In this document: in pieces, positions 11,941-41,630 of the stretch
Layout: every line of letters starts with the position of its first letter
How positions within the stretch are numbered: the stretch's first letter is position 1
Origin: Epinephelus fuscoguttatus
Lineage: Eukaryota; Chordata; Actinopteri; Perciformes; Serranidae
Reading direction: 5' to 3'
Assembly: GCF_011397635.1 (NCBI RefSeq)
Contig: NC_064759.1
Span: forward strand, 12,358,428 to 12,422,427
DNA: 64,000 bases
The notes under the pieces: model-generated
Told to the model about the DNA's origin: nothing
What the model saw: the letters and a program-made list of their open reading frames with translations, nothing else
Databases searched by the model: none
Program-made: the position numbers and the translations under genes

Positions 11941-13319
11941 TTAATATACACGGTTGGGTTATAACCTCATTGTTTGCATTTGAGATTATTTGAAATAATG
12001 ATCTGAATCCAACTCAGTCCAGTATTTGCATATTTAAAGACTTTTAAAACAAAGCCCAAGGACTCCTCTGCTGATAGCGTAGGCTATAGGTTTTTCCTCA
12101 AAAACAGGTTTGTCACGCTTCTAAGTGTTTCATTGCTTGAGGCAAATTACGATGACAACAAGAGCTACAAACTGCAAAGCTGATCAGTTGCCTGTTTGGT
12201 TTAACAGAATATCATTGGTAATATTTACTTTTCTCCTTTGTATACCTTTGATCTGCATGTATTGTCACAAAGTAGCTCAGGGAACGTGATAAGGGCCGAG
12301 TCCACGCCAGAGATACACGGGAGAAACAAAGATAATTAACTCAAACTGAACTCCAGAACAAACGATGGAAGAGGGAAATCAAGAACGCAATCAGTGCATG
12401 AAGGTGTGAGGTATGTGTTGAGGTGTTGAATGGTGTAAGATAAATATAAGTGATGGAGGGTGGATGTCTTCTGCAGAGAGAGAGAAACTGGTGGTCCAGC
12501 TTTTATAGCCTGAGGACTGGGGCAAGCTGGATCAACCGATGACCCTCTATCGTCATTCTAAGCTTGACCAAAAACAGTTTTGAGGTAGTTACCTGAATAT
12601 TTCCTTTCCATGGGGGACATATTGCACTTTTTAATTCACTGCAGTTGAATGATGGTTTGAGTTTCAGATAAAGATTTACATTTCAAAAACCCCTTTAAGA
12701 AAAGGGTCTCTTGTTACATTTAGGAGTCCAAAGAAATTAATACAATTCTGTGTTCTCTTCCATCATCTCATGACCCCTCATATTTATCTTGAGACCCACT
12801 GGAAGGAGCCCTACCAAAATTCATGAAAGTAACTAGCTCCACCCCTGGCAGCTTATGTATTGATCCAACATCATCAGTATATAATAACAAACCAGTTATT
12901 GGGGCCATTCTTGTGCACAATGAGTACTTTTACTTTTGATATTAAAAGTACATTTTGCAGATAATGCTTCACCTCAACTAGGATTTTGAATGATGGACAT
13001 TAACTTATAATGGAGCATTTTTACAGTACCATATCAGGACATTTACTGGTGTAAAAGTTCTACATCTTTCTCGTGATGAATGTTATTTACTCCGTTGCTT
13101 TCTTTGCATTTTCTGCGATTCATTTAAAACTAATTTCATTCCCCTATTTCTATCAGTTTTAAATATTATTACAGTATTTAAATCCAACCAGTGCTAATGA
13201 TGATGGTGACACCAGATGGTACTGAAGATGGTGAATAACATTAAACATACTGTGTCTGTTGTTTCTTTAATGCCCACTATGTTTGTAATATCCCTGTAGT
13301 ATATCATTGACAGTATCAT
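11941..13319. other. Intergenic, mostly featureless, with a diverged interspersed repeat
   Basis: No gene seen. Bases about 12840-13075 (GAGTACTTTTACTTTTGATA, AAGTACATTTTGCAGATAAT, AGGATTTTGAATG) look like a worn copy of the repeat family found in opposite orientation at 51.4-52.6 kb. Confidence 0.5.
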
Positions 13320-13640
13320 AATGCACGAAGGCATGGTGGTGTAGTGGTTAGCAAGAGACACTGGGGTGGGGGAGCCCTTCTGTGCGGCGTTTGCATGTCC
13401 TCCCTGTGTCAGCGTGGGTTTTCTTCTTGTACTCCAGCTTCCTCCCACAGTTCAAAGACATGCACATCAGGTTAATCAGTTTCTCTAAATTGCTGTAGGT
13501 GTGACTGGGAGCATGAATGGTTGTCTGTCTCTATGTGTCAGCCCTGTGATAGTCTAGTGATTCAGTGTCAGCTGGGATAGGCTCCAGTCCCCCCGTGACC
13601 CTCACCAGGCTAAGTGGTTACGGAAAATGAATGAATACCA
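13320..13640 (+). repeat. Diverged SINE-like repeat (GAATGAATG-tailed family), copy 1
   Basis: It starts GGCATGGTGGTGTAGTGGTTAG, continues through TTTGCATGTCCTCCCTGTGT, CTTCCTCCCACAGTTCAAAG and GTGTCAGCCCTGTGATAGTC, and ends in AATGAATGAATACC. The same order of blocks recurs at 14.4, 16.7 and 17.2 kb. The region holding the internal promoter-like GGTTCGAACC box is missing in this copy. Confidence 0.75.
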
Positions 13641-14269
13641 CTACTGACTGACTTGGACTCAAGTTTGAATCACAAATTTGATGACTTTAGAAAAATCAAA
13701 GAAGACTTGCAACTAGATTTGGATTTGAACACCAGTGACTCATGACTTTTCTTGGAGTTGAGCGTTTTGACTTGAAAATATTTGATACCTTCCCCCAACC
13801 CCAAATATATTAATACTCGATTTAAAAAGCGTGCCATGAATCAATTCTTTGTTCCTTCATGTTCTGAATTAACTCATGTTAATGCTATCTATTCCCAACA
13901 AGTCGACATGTAAGTCCCCCAATCAGTTTTGTTTAAATTAGTCCGACAGCTTCCAGGCAAGTTGCAGGAGAGAACTATGGAGGGCTAATGTTTGTTTGAA
14001 AATGACAGATGTAGATGCAGCGCTACCACACAACGCTTTTAACAAATAAGTCAAAATTTTAAAAAGCATTTTTTTTTGTACATTATGAATTTACTCTCTT
14101 CGTAATATTGCATTACATTTGTTGAAGAGCGCATTATGACTTGTTTAGGACTCGAAACTCAAAGTTTAGGACTTGGCACTTGGCGGTCTTGACTTGAGAC
14201 TTGACTCAGGACTTGCTGATCTTGACTTTGGACTTCAGTGCAAAGATTTGAGACCTATGTATGACAAAT

Positions 14270-14720
14270 TAAGCACAAACATTCACCTGGACTTAATGAT
14301 GAAGTGATTAGAATTTGGTCGTCATAGGTCAAAGGTCAAGGTCTCATTCTTGTAAACACAATATTTTTCACTGGTGTTCACTTGGATAAATTGTCCATAG
14401 GTGTGAATGTGAGCGTGAATGGTTGTTTGTCTCTATGTGTCAGCCCTGCGATAGTCTGGCGACCTGTCCAGGGTCCTCTCGCCCGATGTCAGCTGGGATA
14501 GGCTCCAGCCCCCCCGCGACCCTCAAGAGGATGAAGCGGTTAGAAGATGAATGAATGAATGAATGTTCACTTGGACTCAACAATGAACTGAGTGGAATTT
14601 GGTAGTCAAAGGTCAAGATCACTGTGACCTTGTGTCTGTCTCATTCTCGTGAACACCATATCTTAAGATCAGATTTAGGGAATTTCTTCAATTTTGGCAC
14701 AAACAAGCTAGTGTTAAAAT
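14270..14720. repeat. Interspersed repeat (TCAAAGGTCAAGGTC type) interrupted by a SINE fragment
   Basis: Sequence on both sides of 14387-14563 belongs to one element: TTCACCTGGACTTAATGATG and CATAGGTCAAAGGTCAAGG on the left; ACTTGGACTCAACAATGAAC, GTCAAAGGTCAAGATCACTG and GAATTTCTTCAATTTTGGCA on the right. A related copy lies at 30.3-30.6 kb. Confidence 0.65.
14387..14563 (+). mobile_element. 5'-truncated SINE fragment with a 12-bp target-site duplication
   Basis: Only the 3' part of the GAATGAATG-tailed family is present (GTGTCAGCCCTGCGATAGTC to GATGAATGAATGAATGAATG). It is flanked by the identical 12-mer TGTTCACTTGGA at 14375-14386 and 14564-14575. The 5' truncation, 3' simple-repeat tail and long direct repeats are the signature of LINE-driven target-primed insertion. 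Confidence 0.85.
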
Positions 14721-15955
14721 GTTTTCAGTGACATCTTTCTTTTCATGGCATATATGGTATTGATGTGTAGCTAGCCTACTTGTATTGAGAGGCTGATGTA
14801 GGCCGTCGAGACTGATCTTGGGCCGATCTTGACTTTGGACTTCAGTCTTATGTGTGACTTGTTAAACAAAGACCTGGGCCCACCTCTGCTTGTTATCCAA
14901 TTAATGTTGATGAATTGTGTCTATGATTGAATCAAACCCTGTGCTGTATCATCTGTCCTCTTGTGTCATCATTTGGGGTCAGTTGCTTGTTTTGTTCATG
15001 TCAAAGAGCATGTATCGTTTAAAGGTTGACATTACAGCTGAGTGCACGTGTGGTGTGAAACTGTCATATTACCGCATTACACAAGTCATAATGTTGACTC
15101 AACGTGGGTGAAAGGTAGCGTAAGACCTGTGATCTATTGAGATCTCACAGGAGACACAGACGTCACTAAATGAGTTACTAAAATCCGTGTTTTGTACACC
15201 TTAAAAGGTCTGAGCTTTGAGTTTAATGGTCATATCATATAAACGGTTTACTCTCTTGTTGAACTCTGACATTGTGTTGATAACAGACCATAAAAACAGA
15301 CTTCACCCTGTGTTATCATGTCCTATCATGTCCTGTGTGGACGCAGGCTGTTGTGGATGAAAGGCTCCTTTACTGTAGCACTGATGTCTGATTCCCTCAC
15401 ATTTGTTCTTATACCAAGTTAAAGCAAAGCAGCGGAGAGTCACGTGTCTTACCTTCAACAATAAGTCATGTAACTCAGTAAAGGTCATCATATTTACAAC
15501 TGTGTCAGGTGTTTCCTTCGGAGAGTATTTTTATCACTGTCGTCGACATTATGGGAAATGTCACTCCTGTGGTTTCTTTGATTCACGTCACCTCACTCTG
15601 AAGCGCAGGTTCTGGCTGCACAGAGGTTATGTGGTGTAAAAAAAAAGAACAGATTCAGCAGATTAATCATGTGATAATGAGACGCTGCTGTTGTGGTTTG
15701 GTTCACAAACACACGTAAGGATTCAAGTAGAGTTCATGCTACATGTCAGACTGACTCAACAAACCACCTTGAGGGAGTTTCATAAAAATGGGAAATTCAT
15801 TATTTTCACTGTTTAATTCACTACAGCAGTGAGTCCAATGTGGGTAAGAGTCATAAGAATGACTATTCTGATCATAGGTTTCACATCCTTCACGGTTATC
15901 TCCACAGCTGCAGTTAACAAATCTTGAAGTCTAATTAACAACCAAAATCTTGTCA
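14721..15955. other. Intergenic, nothing recognised
   Basis: No conserved coding stretch, repeat arms or long simple repeats noticed. Short open frames here have no recognisable protein features. Confidence 0.5.
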
Positions 15956-15959
15956 TATG

Positions 15960-16110
15960 GGGCGCCCTCAGTGGCTCCCAGCGCATACCATTAAGGCTAA
16001 GCTCTTACTGCAGCATAAAGGGCTTGAGTTCAGCCCGGGCCCTTTGCTGCGTGTCATCTTCTCTCCCCTGCCTTTCCTGTCACTCTGTTTCTTAATATGA
16101 AATAATAGAA
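15960..16110 (+). repeat. Degraded tRNA-derived SINE
   Basis: The GGCGCCCTCAGTGGCTC start, the GGGCTTGAGTTCAGCCCGGG stretch and the tail GTGTCATCTTCTCTCCCCTG plus CCTTTCCTGTC follow the layout of a well-known fish SINE whose head resembles a tRNA. The internal boxes are worn. Confidence 0.55.
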
Positions 16111-16540
16111 TAGCAGAGATTAGTCTTTTCAGATGGACGTCCCTGAAGCAAAAACCTTATTAAATAGGGTACCGTGACCTAATGTGTTTCAGTTTAAGGG
16201 TCCTTGACACAAAAAAGGTTGGGAACCACTATTTTACACTGCAGCGTTAAGAGTTTTTACAATGTCTTTGTGTTGCTTTCAGATCTAATAATCGGGTAGA
16301 TCACTGTATGCCCTGTTTCCTTTTTCTTTTTTGTGTTGTTTTGTTTTGTTTTTTTATTTGTTTTGTGCTTTGTTGTATTTTAGGTAGCCTCGTGTAACAT
16401 CTTGGCTGAGGGACTACTGATGCAAAATAGCTTTTTGGCAAATTTTGGCATTTTATACCATGTGTATTTATTAATTTGCACTATCCCTTCTTTATTAAAC
16501 TTAACTCGACTCAACTCAGTGAAAATAAAATAAACTAGAA

Positions 16541-17024
16541 TAAAATAAAATAAATAAAATGAAACGAAATGAAATGAAATTAAATAAAATAAAATAAACT
16601 AGAATATAACACATTAAAATTAGAATCAACTAGAATGAAATAAAATAAAATAAACTACAATTAAAAAAACGGTGCAGTGGTTAGCATTGTCACCTCATAG
16701 CAAGAGTGTTCTGGGTTCGAACCCGGGGGTATAGGTACCCTTCTGTGCAGAATTTGCATGTTCTCCCTGTGTCAGCGTGGGTTTTCTCCAGGTGCTCCAG
16801 CCTCCTCCCACAGTCCAAAGACATGCAGGTTAACTGGTGACTCTAAATTGTCCGTAGGTGTGAATGTGAGTGTGAATGGTTGTTTGTCTCTATGTGTCAG
16901 CCCTGCGATAGTCTGGCGACCTGTCCAGGGTGTACCCTGCCTCTCGCCCGATGTAGCTGGGATAGGCTCCAGCCCCCCCGCGACCCTCAAGAGGATGAAG
17001 CGGTTAGAAGATGAATGAATGAAT
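16541..17024 (+). repeat. First unit of a 484-bp tandem duplication, containing a full-length SINE (16670-17024)
   Basis: An AT-rich lead (AAATAAAATGAAACGAAATG, then AACACATTAAAATTAGAATC) is followed by the SINE: GGTGCAGTGGTTAGCATTGT, TGGGTTCGAACCCGGG (matches the pol III box B consensus GGTTCGANNCC), TTTGCATGTTCTCCCTGTGT, CAGCCTCCTCCCACAGTCC, GTGTCAGCCCTGCGATAGTC and the GATGAATGAATGAATG tail. The same series starts again 484 bp later. Confidence 0.88.
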
Positions 17025-17470
17025 GAAAATAAAATAAATAAAATGAAACGAAATGAAATGAAATTAAATAAAATAAAATAAACTAGAATATAACACATTA
17101 AAATTAGAATCAACTAGAATGAAATAAAATAAAATAAACTACAATTAAAAAAACGGTGCAGTGGTTAGCATTGTCACCTCATAGCAAGAGTGTTCTGGGT
17201 TCGAACCCGGGGGTATAGGTACCCTTCTGTGCAGAATTTGCATGTTCTCCCTGTGTCAGCGTGGGTTTTCTCCAGGTGCTCCAGCCTCCTCCCACAGTCC
17301 AAAGACATGCAGGTTAACTGGTGACTCTAAATTGTCCATAGGTGTGAATTTGAGTGTGAATGGTTGTCTGTCTCTATGTGTCAGCCCTGTGATAGTCTGG
17401 CGACCTGTCCAGGGTGTACCCCTGCCTCTCGCCCAATGACAACTGGGATAGGCTCCAGCCCCCCGCAACC
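17025..17470 (+). repeat. Second unit of the 484-bp tandem duplication, SINE at 17154-17470
   Basis: Nearly identical to 16541-17024 through the AT-rich lead and the 5' two thirds of the SINE; differences gather in the last 150 bp (GTCCATAGG for GTCCGTAGG, GACAACTGG for GTAGCTGG). The GAATGAATG tail is lost at the end, where the sequence changes to CAACAGGACATGGAGG. Both lead and SINE are doubled, so this is a segmental duplication and not two insertions. Confidence 0.85.
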
Positions 17471-18224
17471 CCCAACAGGACATGGAGGTACAGAAAATTT
17501 GAAAAAATTTGAGACATTTTGCCTCCATAACAGACTTTCTATTAGACTAGAGGAAAGAAAACATCCAAAATACACACTGAGGTGTTTCTTTTAGTTCAGA
17601 TTTCTGTTTTGGAAATGTATGCAAAGAGCGCATGGCTCATTTTAACCCTAACCCTAACCCTGTAACATTTTAGACAACTTGTGGAACTGCAAGGGTAAAA
17701 ACAAAGCAGCGCGTCTCTCAAATACAACTCACCTCCACCCTCTAGTGTTTAATGCTGTAATATTGAAGGGAACCAGGATAGAATGTGCTGTTTTCTTTGG
17801 GGCCACTGGATGGCTCTCTCCTCCTTCAAAGCTGACATAACTGAATTTAAAGGCAGTTAAAAGACACAGTGATCCGACAAAATATTTAAAATCCAAGCAC
17901 AGGACTGGAACATGGCAACTCTCTCACATTGCATTTACTGTCAGTTATTTTAAGACACGCATGAACATTAGAAAACATAAATGTGACTCAATGTTTTCTG
18001 ATGCTATTAAATGTTTTGTTTTATTAATACAGGAGTAAAACTTATTTATATATTTCACGTATGATTCACTGGAAAATTGATAAATATGTAGTTCAAAGAG
18101 GAAAATGTAAGATTCAGAATGTTTTCATTCATTTGTTGGATGAATCAGCTTCTTAACACTTGCAAATTAAAACAGACATGTCATTTACCCATTATATAAA
18201 TTTCTGTTTGTGGGTGACAGGCAG

Positions 18225-18225
<1 letters not shown>

Positions 18226-18264
<39 letters not shown>
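18226..18264. repeat. (CA)n microsatellite
   Basis: An uninterrupted CA/AC run of about 19 units. Confidence 0.97.
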
Positions 18265-18266
<2 letters not shown>

Positions 18267-18779
18267 TTAATTTAACCCCTCACACTGATTACAGGATAAA
18301 CATCATCTTGCTTTTCATTCAGGACCCTTTCACTATCAGACTCATACTGCCGATTGGACAAGTCTGCCTTCAAAGTAAAAGTAGGTCAAATTAAGTGTGC
18401 ATTTGAACATTTAAATTTAGTAGAATAAAAACTTGAAATACAGAGAGAAGCTCTCAGGTAGATATGGCTCATGAGACAAACTGACCAGTTTGATAAGGAT
18501 AGGTAGTCTAATGTTAGGGGCCAAAAAAAGAGTTATTTTATTGTGAAAATGACCAGATATCTTCTTCTTTTTTCTTTTTTTAAAAATTTATTTTATAATT
18601 AATTTGGCTGATTAATTAATAATTTCAGTTTTAACAGTTATATATGTAGTTAATGGCTATATTTTACTTTCTTTAAACTGTATTTTTTAACTACAAGAAG
18701 ATCTGGCAAGGAAGTTCGTAATAATGATAATAATATTATTATTATCATTATTACTACTACTACTAATAATAATAATAAT

Positions 18780-18782
<3 letters not shown>

Positions 18783-18831
<49 letters not shown>
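18783..18831. repeat. (GATA)n microsatellite
   Basis: About 12 uninterrupted GATA units, preceded by a degenerate AT-rich (TTA/ATA) stretch from about 18720. Confidence 0.97.
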
Positions 18832-20095
18832 GTCCCCAGGTACTCCCAAACTTAAAAAACAAAACAAAACAAAGAACAAGACTTCATGCCAGGGTAAATG
18901 ACATTTAGCAGCATCATGGGAATTGTATTTGTCAGAAATTACAGCATATTTTTAACCAATAATGTCCTCTCAAATGAAACAGAAACATTTGAAGGAAGTA
19001 TTTGTCATAAACTACACAATTTGAGTTTTTTTTGAATTCCTTGTCTAATATAAACTGAAGGAGATATATTGGCAGAAATTGAACATAAATTCACAAGTAT
19101 GTGTTCAAACTAAGAACTGTGTTTTTGTTACCTTAGAATGAGACGTTTATATTTATATTCTAAGTGGGCTCTCCTCCGCAGAGTCTGTCATGTCGTTCTA
19201 CAGTAGCCTGCACACTGGCTCTTGATAGGACCATTTGCATTTTCATATCAGCCATCATAGTTCTCTAACTAACATGCTTGGCACACAGGTGAAGTTTCCA
19301 TTGGTTGCAATCTGCAATTTCACCACTAGATGGCACGAAATCTGACATACTAGACTTATTTGCATTCTGACCAAGCAGCATCCTCCTGAGCCAAATATTG
19401 CAGTTCCTCTCATGGCCACTTGAGACTGGCTCCATATGTCAATCCCCACAGACCCCCCATGTTAACATGCCCAACTTTACAGCAGAAACAATCATGTTTA
19501 CAGCTTGAAACAAAAAAAGTCCCTGTAGATAATTTCAACATTCATGACAACTGCACAGGGGGTAAAATTTTTATATATGACTCAGCGGTTTACATTTTAT
19601 CACGGCTTAAAGTTATGCAGAATTACTTGAGCAACAGGCCATGAGTCAGATCCACCCTTCACTCCTCCACAGCTCCACCCTCACGTCCAAATATGGTCAC
19701 TTCTGGAGAAATGCCAAACTTGAGGTTTCAAACCAGTGTCCACCAACCAATGGGTGACATCAAGGTAGCTATGTCCATTTAGTTATTTTATACCGTCCAT
19801 GGTTGCAAATCTGCAACCTCACCACTAGATAGCACCAAACCCAAGACCTTTAAGTTGTATTCTGACACATTGTATTAAATTATATTAGCTTTTATTCTGA
19901 AGGTTCCAGCCGGAAGTTCTGTACCAGTTGCCTTGACCCAGCTTTGTGTTGAGCCCTCAGCCCCTCCTGCAGCGGAGCAGCGTGTGTTCCTCCGGGGTGA
20001 CGGAGACAGCTGGTCCTTCCCTGGTGCAGCAGAGCGAGCGGAGCAGGGACGACGCACCGTCGCCGCCCGCAGCCACGGACGGACACGGGCCGGGG

Positions 20096-38714
<18,619 letters not shown>

Positions 38715-39429
38715 GGAACATAGAGCTAAAAAAATACATCACAACCAGGGCCAGACAATCCAGGAACTTTCTTAATGTAGGTGTTTCTGAGCCTGTTTAC
38801 ACCTGGTATTGACGTGCTTCTTGGGTGATACCATCACAAGTGGACAGCGCTAAGTACACAGTGTAAACAGCCACCAAGACGCACTGTGATACGATAACTC
38901 CAACCACTTGTAGAGGTGGTCGTGGTGAGACTCACAAAATGTTAATAAATTCAAGATTCTCTCTTTCACTGAACTAACGTTAAGCTTACTTGCCTTGTGA
39001 CCTTGTCGTAAAACACACTTCATTCAAACTCAACAGAAACGAAATAAAACTCACCAAAACCGTCCGACTCAGTTTACTTGCTTTTGGTTTAGTTTTTTAG
39101 TCCACTGTTCCAATAATCATCGACTCTAGTTCGGTCAAAATAAACCCTTAATTCACAGAGTTAAATGTAAAAAATAAGCTGTTTTTCCACCGGTCTCTTT
39201 CTGCCATGCAGGCTGGCTGTTTGCAGTCCTGTAACGTTATCCCCACTCTTCGCAGTCACCATGTATGTCATCTCAGTTGCCTGTTGCACCAGTAGAGACT
39301 GACACTAGGTGATGCATGATGTGCGGCACATATATCCTCAACACAGCCTCTCCATGTGATTTCAAAAGAAAGATGAGTGTCTGTATTTTTGACAGTATTG
39401 TCTCGGAGTAGAGCTGCTGCTCCTTCGTG
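38715..39429. other. Intergenic, just downstream of rundc3b
   Basis: 3' UTR and flank of rundc3b. No canonical AATAAA in a convincing position was identified, and no other element. Confidence 0.45.
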
Positions 39430-39700
39430 CCGAAAGGGATCAGTTGAGGTGGTTAGGGCATCTGATCAGGATGCTTCCTGGGCGCCTCCAGATAGAGGTG
39501 TTCTGGGCATGTCCAACTGGTAGGAGGCCCCGGGGCAGACCCAGAACACACTACATATCTCATCTGGCCTGGGAACACCTTGGGGTCCCCCAGGAGGAGC
39601 TGGAAAGTGTTGCTGGGGAGAGGGACGTCTGGGGTGCTTTGCTCGGCCTGCTGCCCCATGACCTGGCCTTAGACAAGAGCATGAAAATGGATGGATTGAA
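39430..39700 (+). mobile_element. LINE remnant: ORF2 C-terminal tail
   Basis: The open frame reads MRWLGHLIRMLPGRLQIEVF, then GRRPRGRPRTHYISHLAWEH and LGVPQEELESVAGERDVW, the conserved closing segment of a fish non-LTR retrotransposon polyprotein. No reverse transcriptase motif precedes it, so the copy is 5'-truncated. Same family as the antisense fragment at 22.3-22.6 kb. Confidence 0.85.
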
Positions 39701-39747
39701 AATCTTATCATGTAATACCACCCAAGCCTAGTGCTGATGCTGTATAA

Positions 39748-40138
39748 CAGGGGTGTCCAAACTGTTTTCAACTGGGGCTGGATTAGACAATGGGAAAATA
39801 CCTGGAGGGCCAGCTCCTAAAAGTGACGAGCTTTGCTGTCGACTTTATGCTTCTTTGCTGTGTTCATGTCTGCTCCCGAATCTAAACTTTCGTTAGCTTG
39901 TTTACCATCTATTTATTCTATTATTCTATTTATCTATTCTACTTGGGGCATGTCTACAAACTGTTTGACAGTCCTGTCATCATGAGGTGAACTGAAAAAA
40001 TGCAAAGTGAACTTGCTTGACTATCCAATACTGTGCTGTGGACCATACATAGTCTACTTTGAACAACAAGCTGGGGGCCGTTTAAAATCAGTTCGGGGGC
40101 CACAATTGGCCCCCAGGCCGGACTATGGAGATGCCTGC
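39748..40138. mobile_element. Short hAT-like element (CAGGGGTGTCCAAACT type)
   Basis: The left end CAGGGGTGTCCAAACTG and the right end GGACTATGGAGATGCCTG form imperfect inverted termini (CAGGGGTGTCCA against CAGGCATCTCCA). Flanks CTGTATAA and CTCTATTA agree at 6 of 8 positions, as expected for a hAT 8-bp target duplication. The GGGGGCC-rich inner edges are typical of this group. Confidence 0.65.
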
Positions 40139-40678
40139 TCTATTACTTGCCAATTTTATGATGAATTGAACAATGTATTGTGGATAAGCATTGATCGGTT
40201 TGAAGCACAGTGTTAAATCTGCTGGCAGCGGTATCTCCAGCTGTACCGACACAACCACTCACATGACTAGCAAACATGCTAGCAAGAGCGTGGATGTAAT
40301 AACTTTGTGCTGGGCCCTCATAGTGTCAATGACATAGGCAGTAACACAATCTGAACACAAACTGTCAGCTGGAGGCGCATAATAGACACAGATATGAACG
40401 GTGATGTGTCTCGGCTGTCCACCTGCGTTCGGATTACTGAAGCACTTGTCAATACCAGGTGTCAACAGGCTCATTGATTTGTAGACATTTCCGTTCTGTC
40501 TGTATGTGGAGCTTTGACAGATGGAAGTCGGGGTTTGTAAGTAGAGAATCAGGTGAAGCATGTCCTTTGAATTGTGTTAAACTCAAGAGCAGCTCCATCA
40601 GACAGAATAATGTCTTACTACTGTACCATACAGCTGAAACGACCTCTGACTCTCTATAGAGGATATCCTGCTGTTATT

Positions 40679-41117
40679 TCATTAATAGAGAGGCGAAGTC
40701 CCTCCCCTTCCATTTAGTTTTGTACTCAATGATCTACACCTCTTGTCACATACAGTTTATGTCACCAACACCAACACGGCTGTTACCTCCACACAACATT
40801 CTCCCAGAATGTGAGAATAAGCATTAAAGAGGTGAAAATTACTACAAGTCTGGCCATGTCAAGAGCCGCAGATGTGCCAATGTCAGTACATCCCAGTTGG
40901 AAACACACAGGCGTCGTAGCTTCAGCAAGAGGAAGTTATGACATCACTTATATGATTTTTGGGTGTGTCTTTCTATTTACCTATTTATTTATATTATCAT
41001 ATGTGTGATTCATGTCACAGGGGATCAAAATGATATTTGTCTCTTGACGTTGACTACAGCACCTATTTCTTCCGAAACAAGGTCCACCAGAAGGGGAGGG
41101 ACTTCACCTCTCTATAT
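40679..41117. mobile_element. Foldback element with AGAGAGGCGAAGTCCCTCCCC arms
   Basis: AATAGAGAGGCGAAGTCCCT at about 40684 and its inverted partner AGGGACTTCACCTCTCTATA at about 41098 pair over some 28 bp. The interior shows no coding remnant. The outer limits are approximate. Confidence 0.7.
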
Positions 41118-41630
41118 GTGTTTTTGTTTTGTTGGTGTTTTTATCTGTGGAGCATCCGTTTTTTTCCATTATGGGAAATGTATTAAATAATAGAGAGTTT
41201 GTGTAAGGATTGAAAGGTTTCCCAGGAGATCATAGCATGCTGAAAATACTGAGTGTAGATCAGAGTTCTGAGAAAACACAAAATACTGAAAGCTTTGGTC
41301 AGTGTTAGTCTCTTGTCACTATGAATCATTTCAAAGGGTCTTTTATTATTGTCTGTGCTTTTACTGCTGCCACTGAATTCATGTTTTTTTTATCTAGTGA
41401 TCTCTTTGATTTCTGATGAATGTACCTTCACATTTGTCACATTATGACATCAAAGTTTTGCATAATGCCATCTCACTTTTTGTTTTCGGGTGTAAATGTT
41501 TCTGCACTTTTTTCACATTTTTTATTTGATCAGTTTTATATTGTCAACATGGTGTATAATGCAGTGTCACATGGTTTTGTTCTCAGGTAATGATCCCTAT
41601 GATTAATACTCACCCTTTATTACTTTAAGA

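Larger units (their letters stand above)
17471..20095. other. Intergenic with short tandem repeats, upstream of rundc3b
   Basis: It contains a short telomere-like run (TTAACCCTAACCCTAACCC, 17643-17661), two microsatellites listed separately, AT-rich sequence, and two reverse-oriented pieces of the TCTAGTGTGTAGGATTTAGTGGC-type repeat at about 19310-19355 and 19803-19850. The last 200 bases become GC-rich toward the rundc3b start and are probably its promoter and 5' UTR. Confidence 0.6.

Noticed and set aside
19946-20095. Upstream in-frame extension of rundc3b by 50 residues
   Set aside because: The open frame continues upstream, but the added residues look like GC-rich 5' UTR and the known protein starts near MAS; the ATG at 20096 is preferred.
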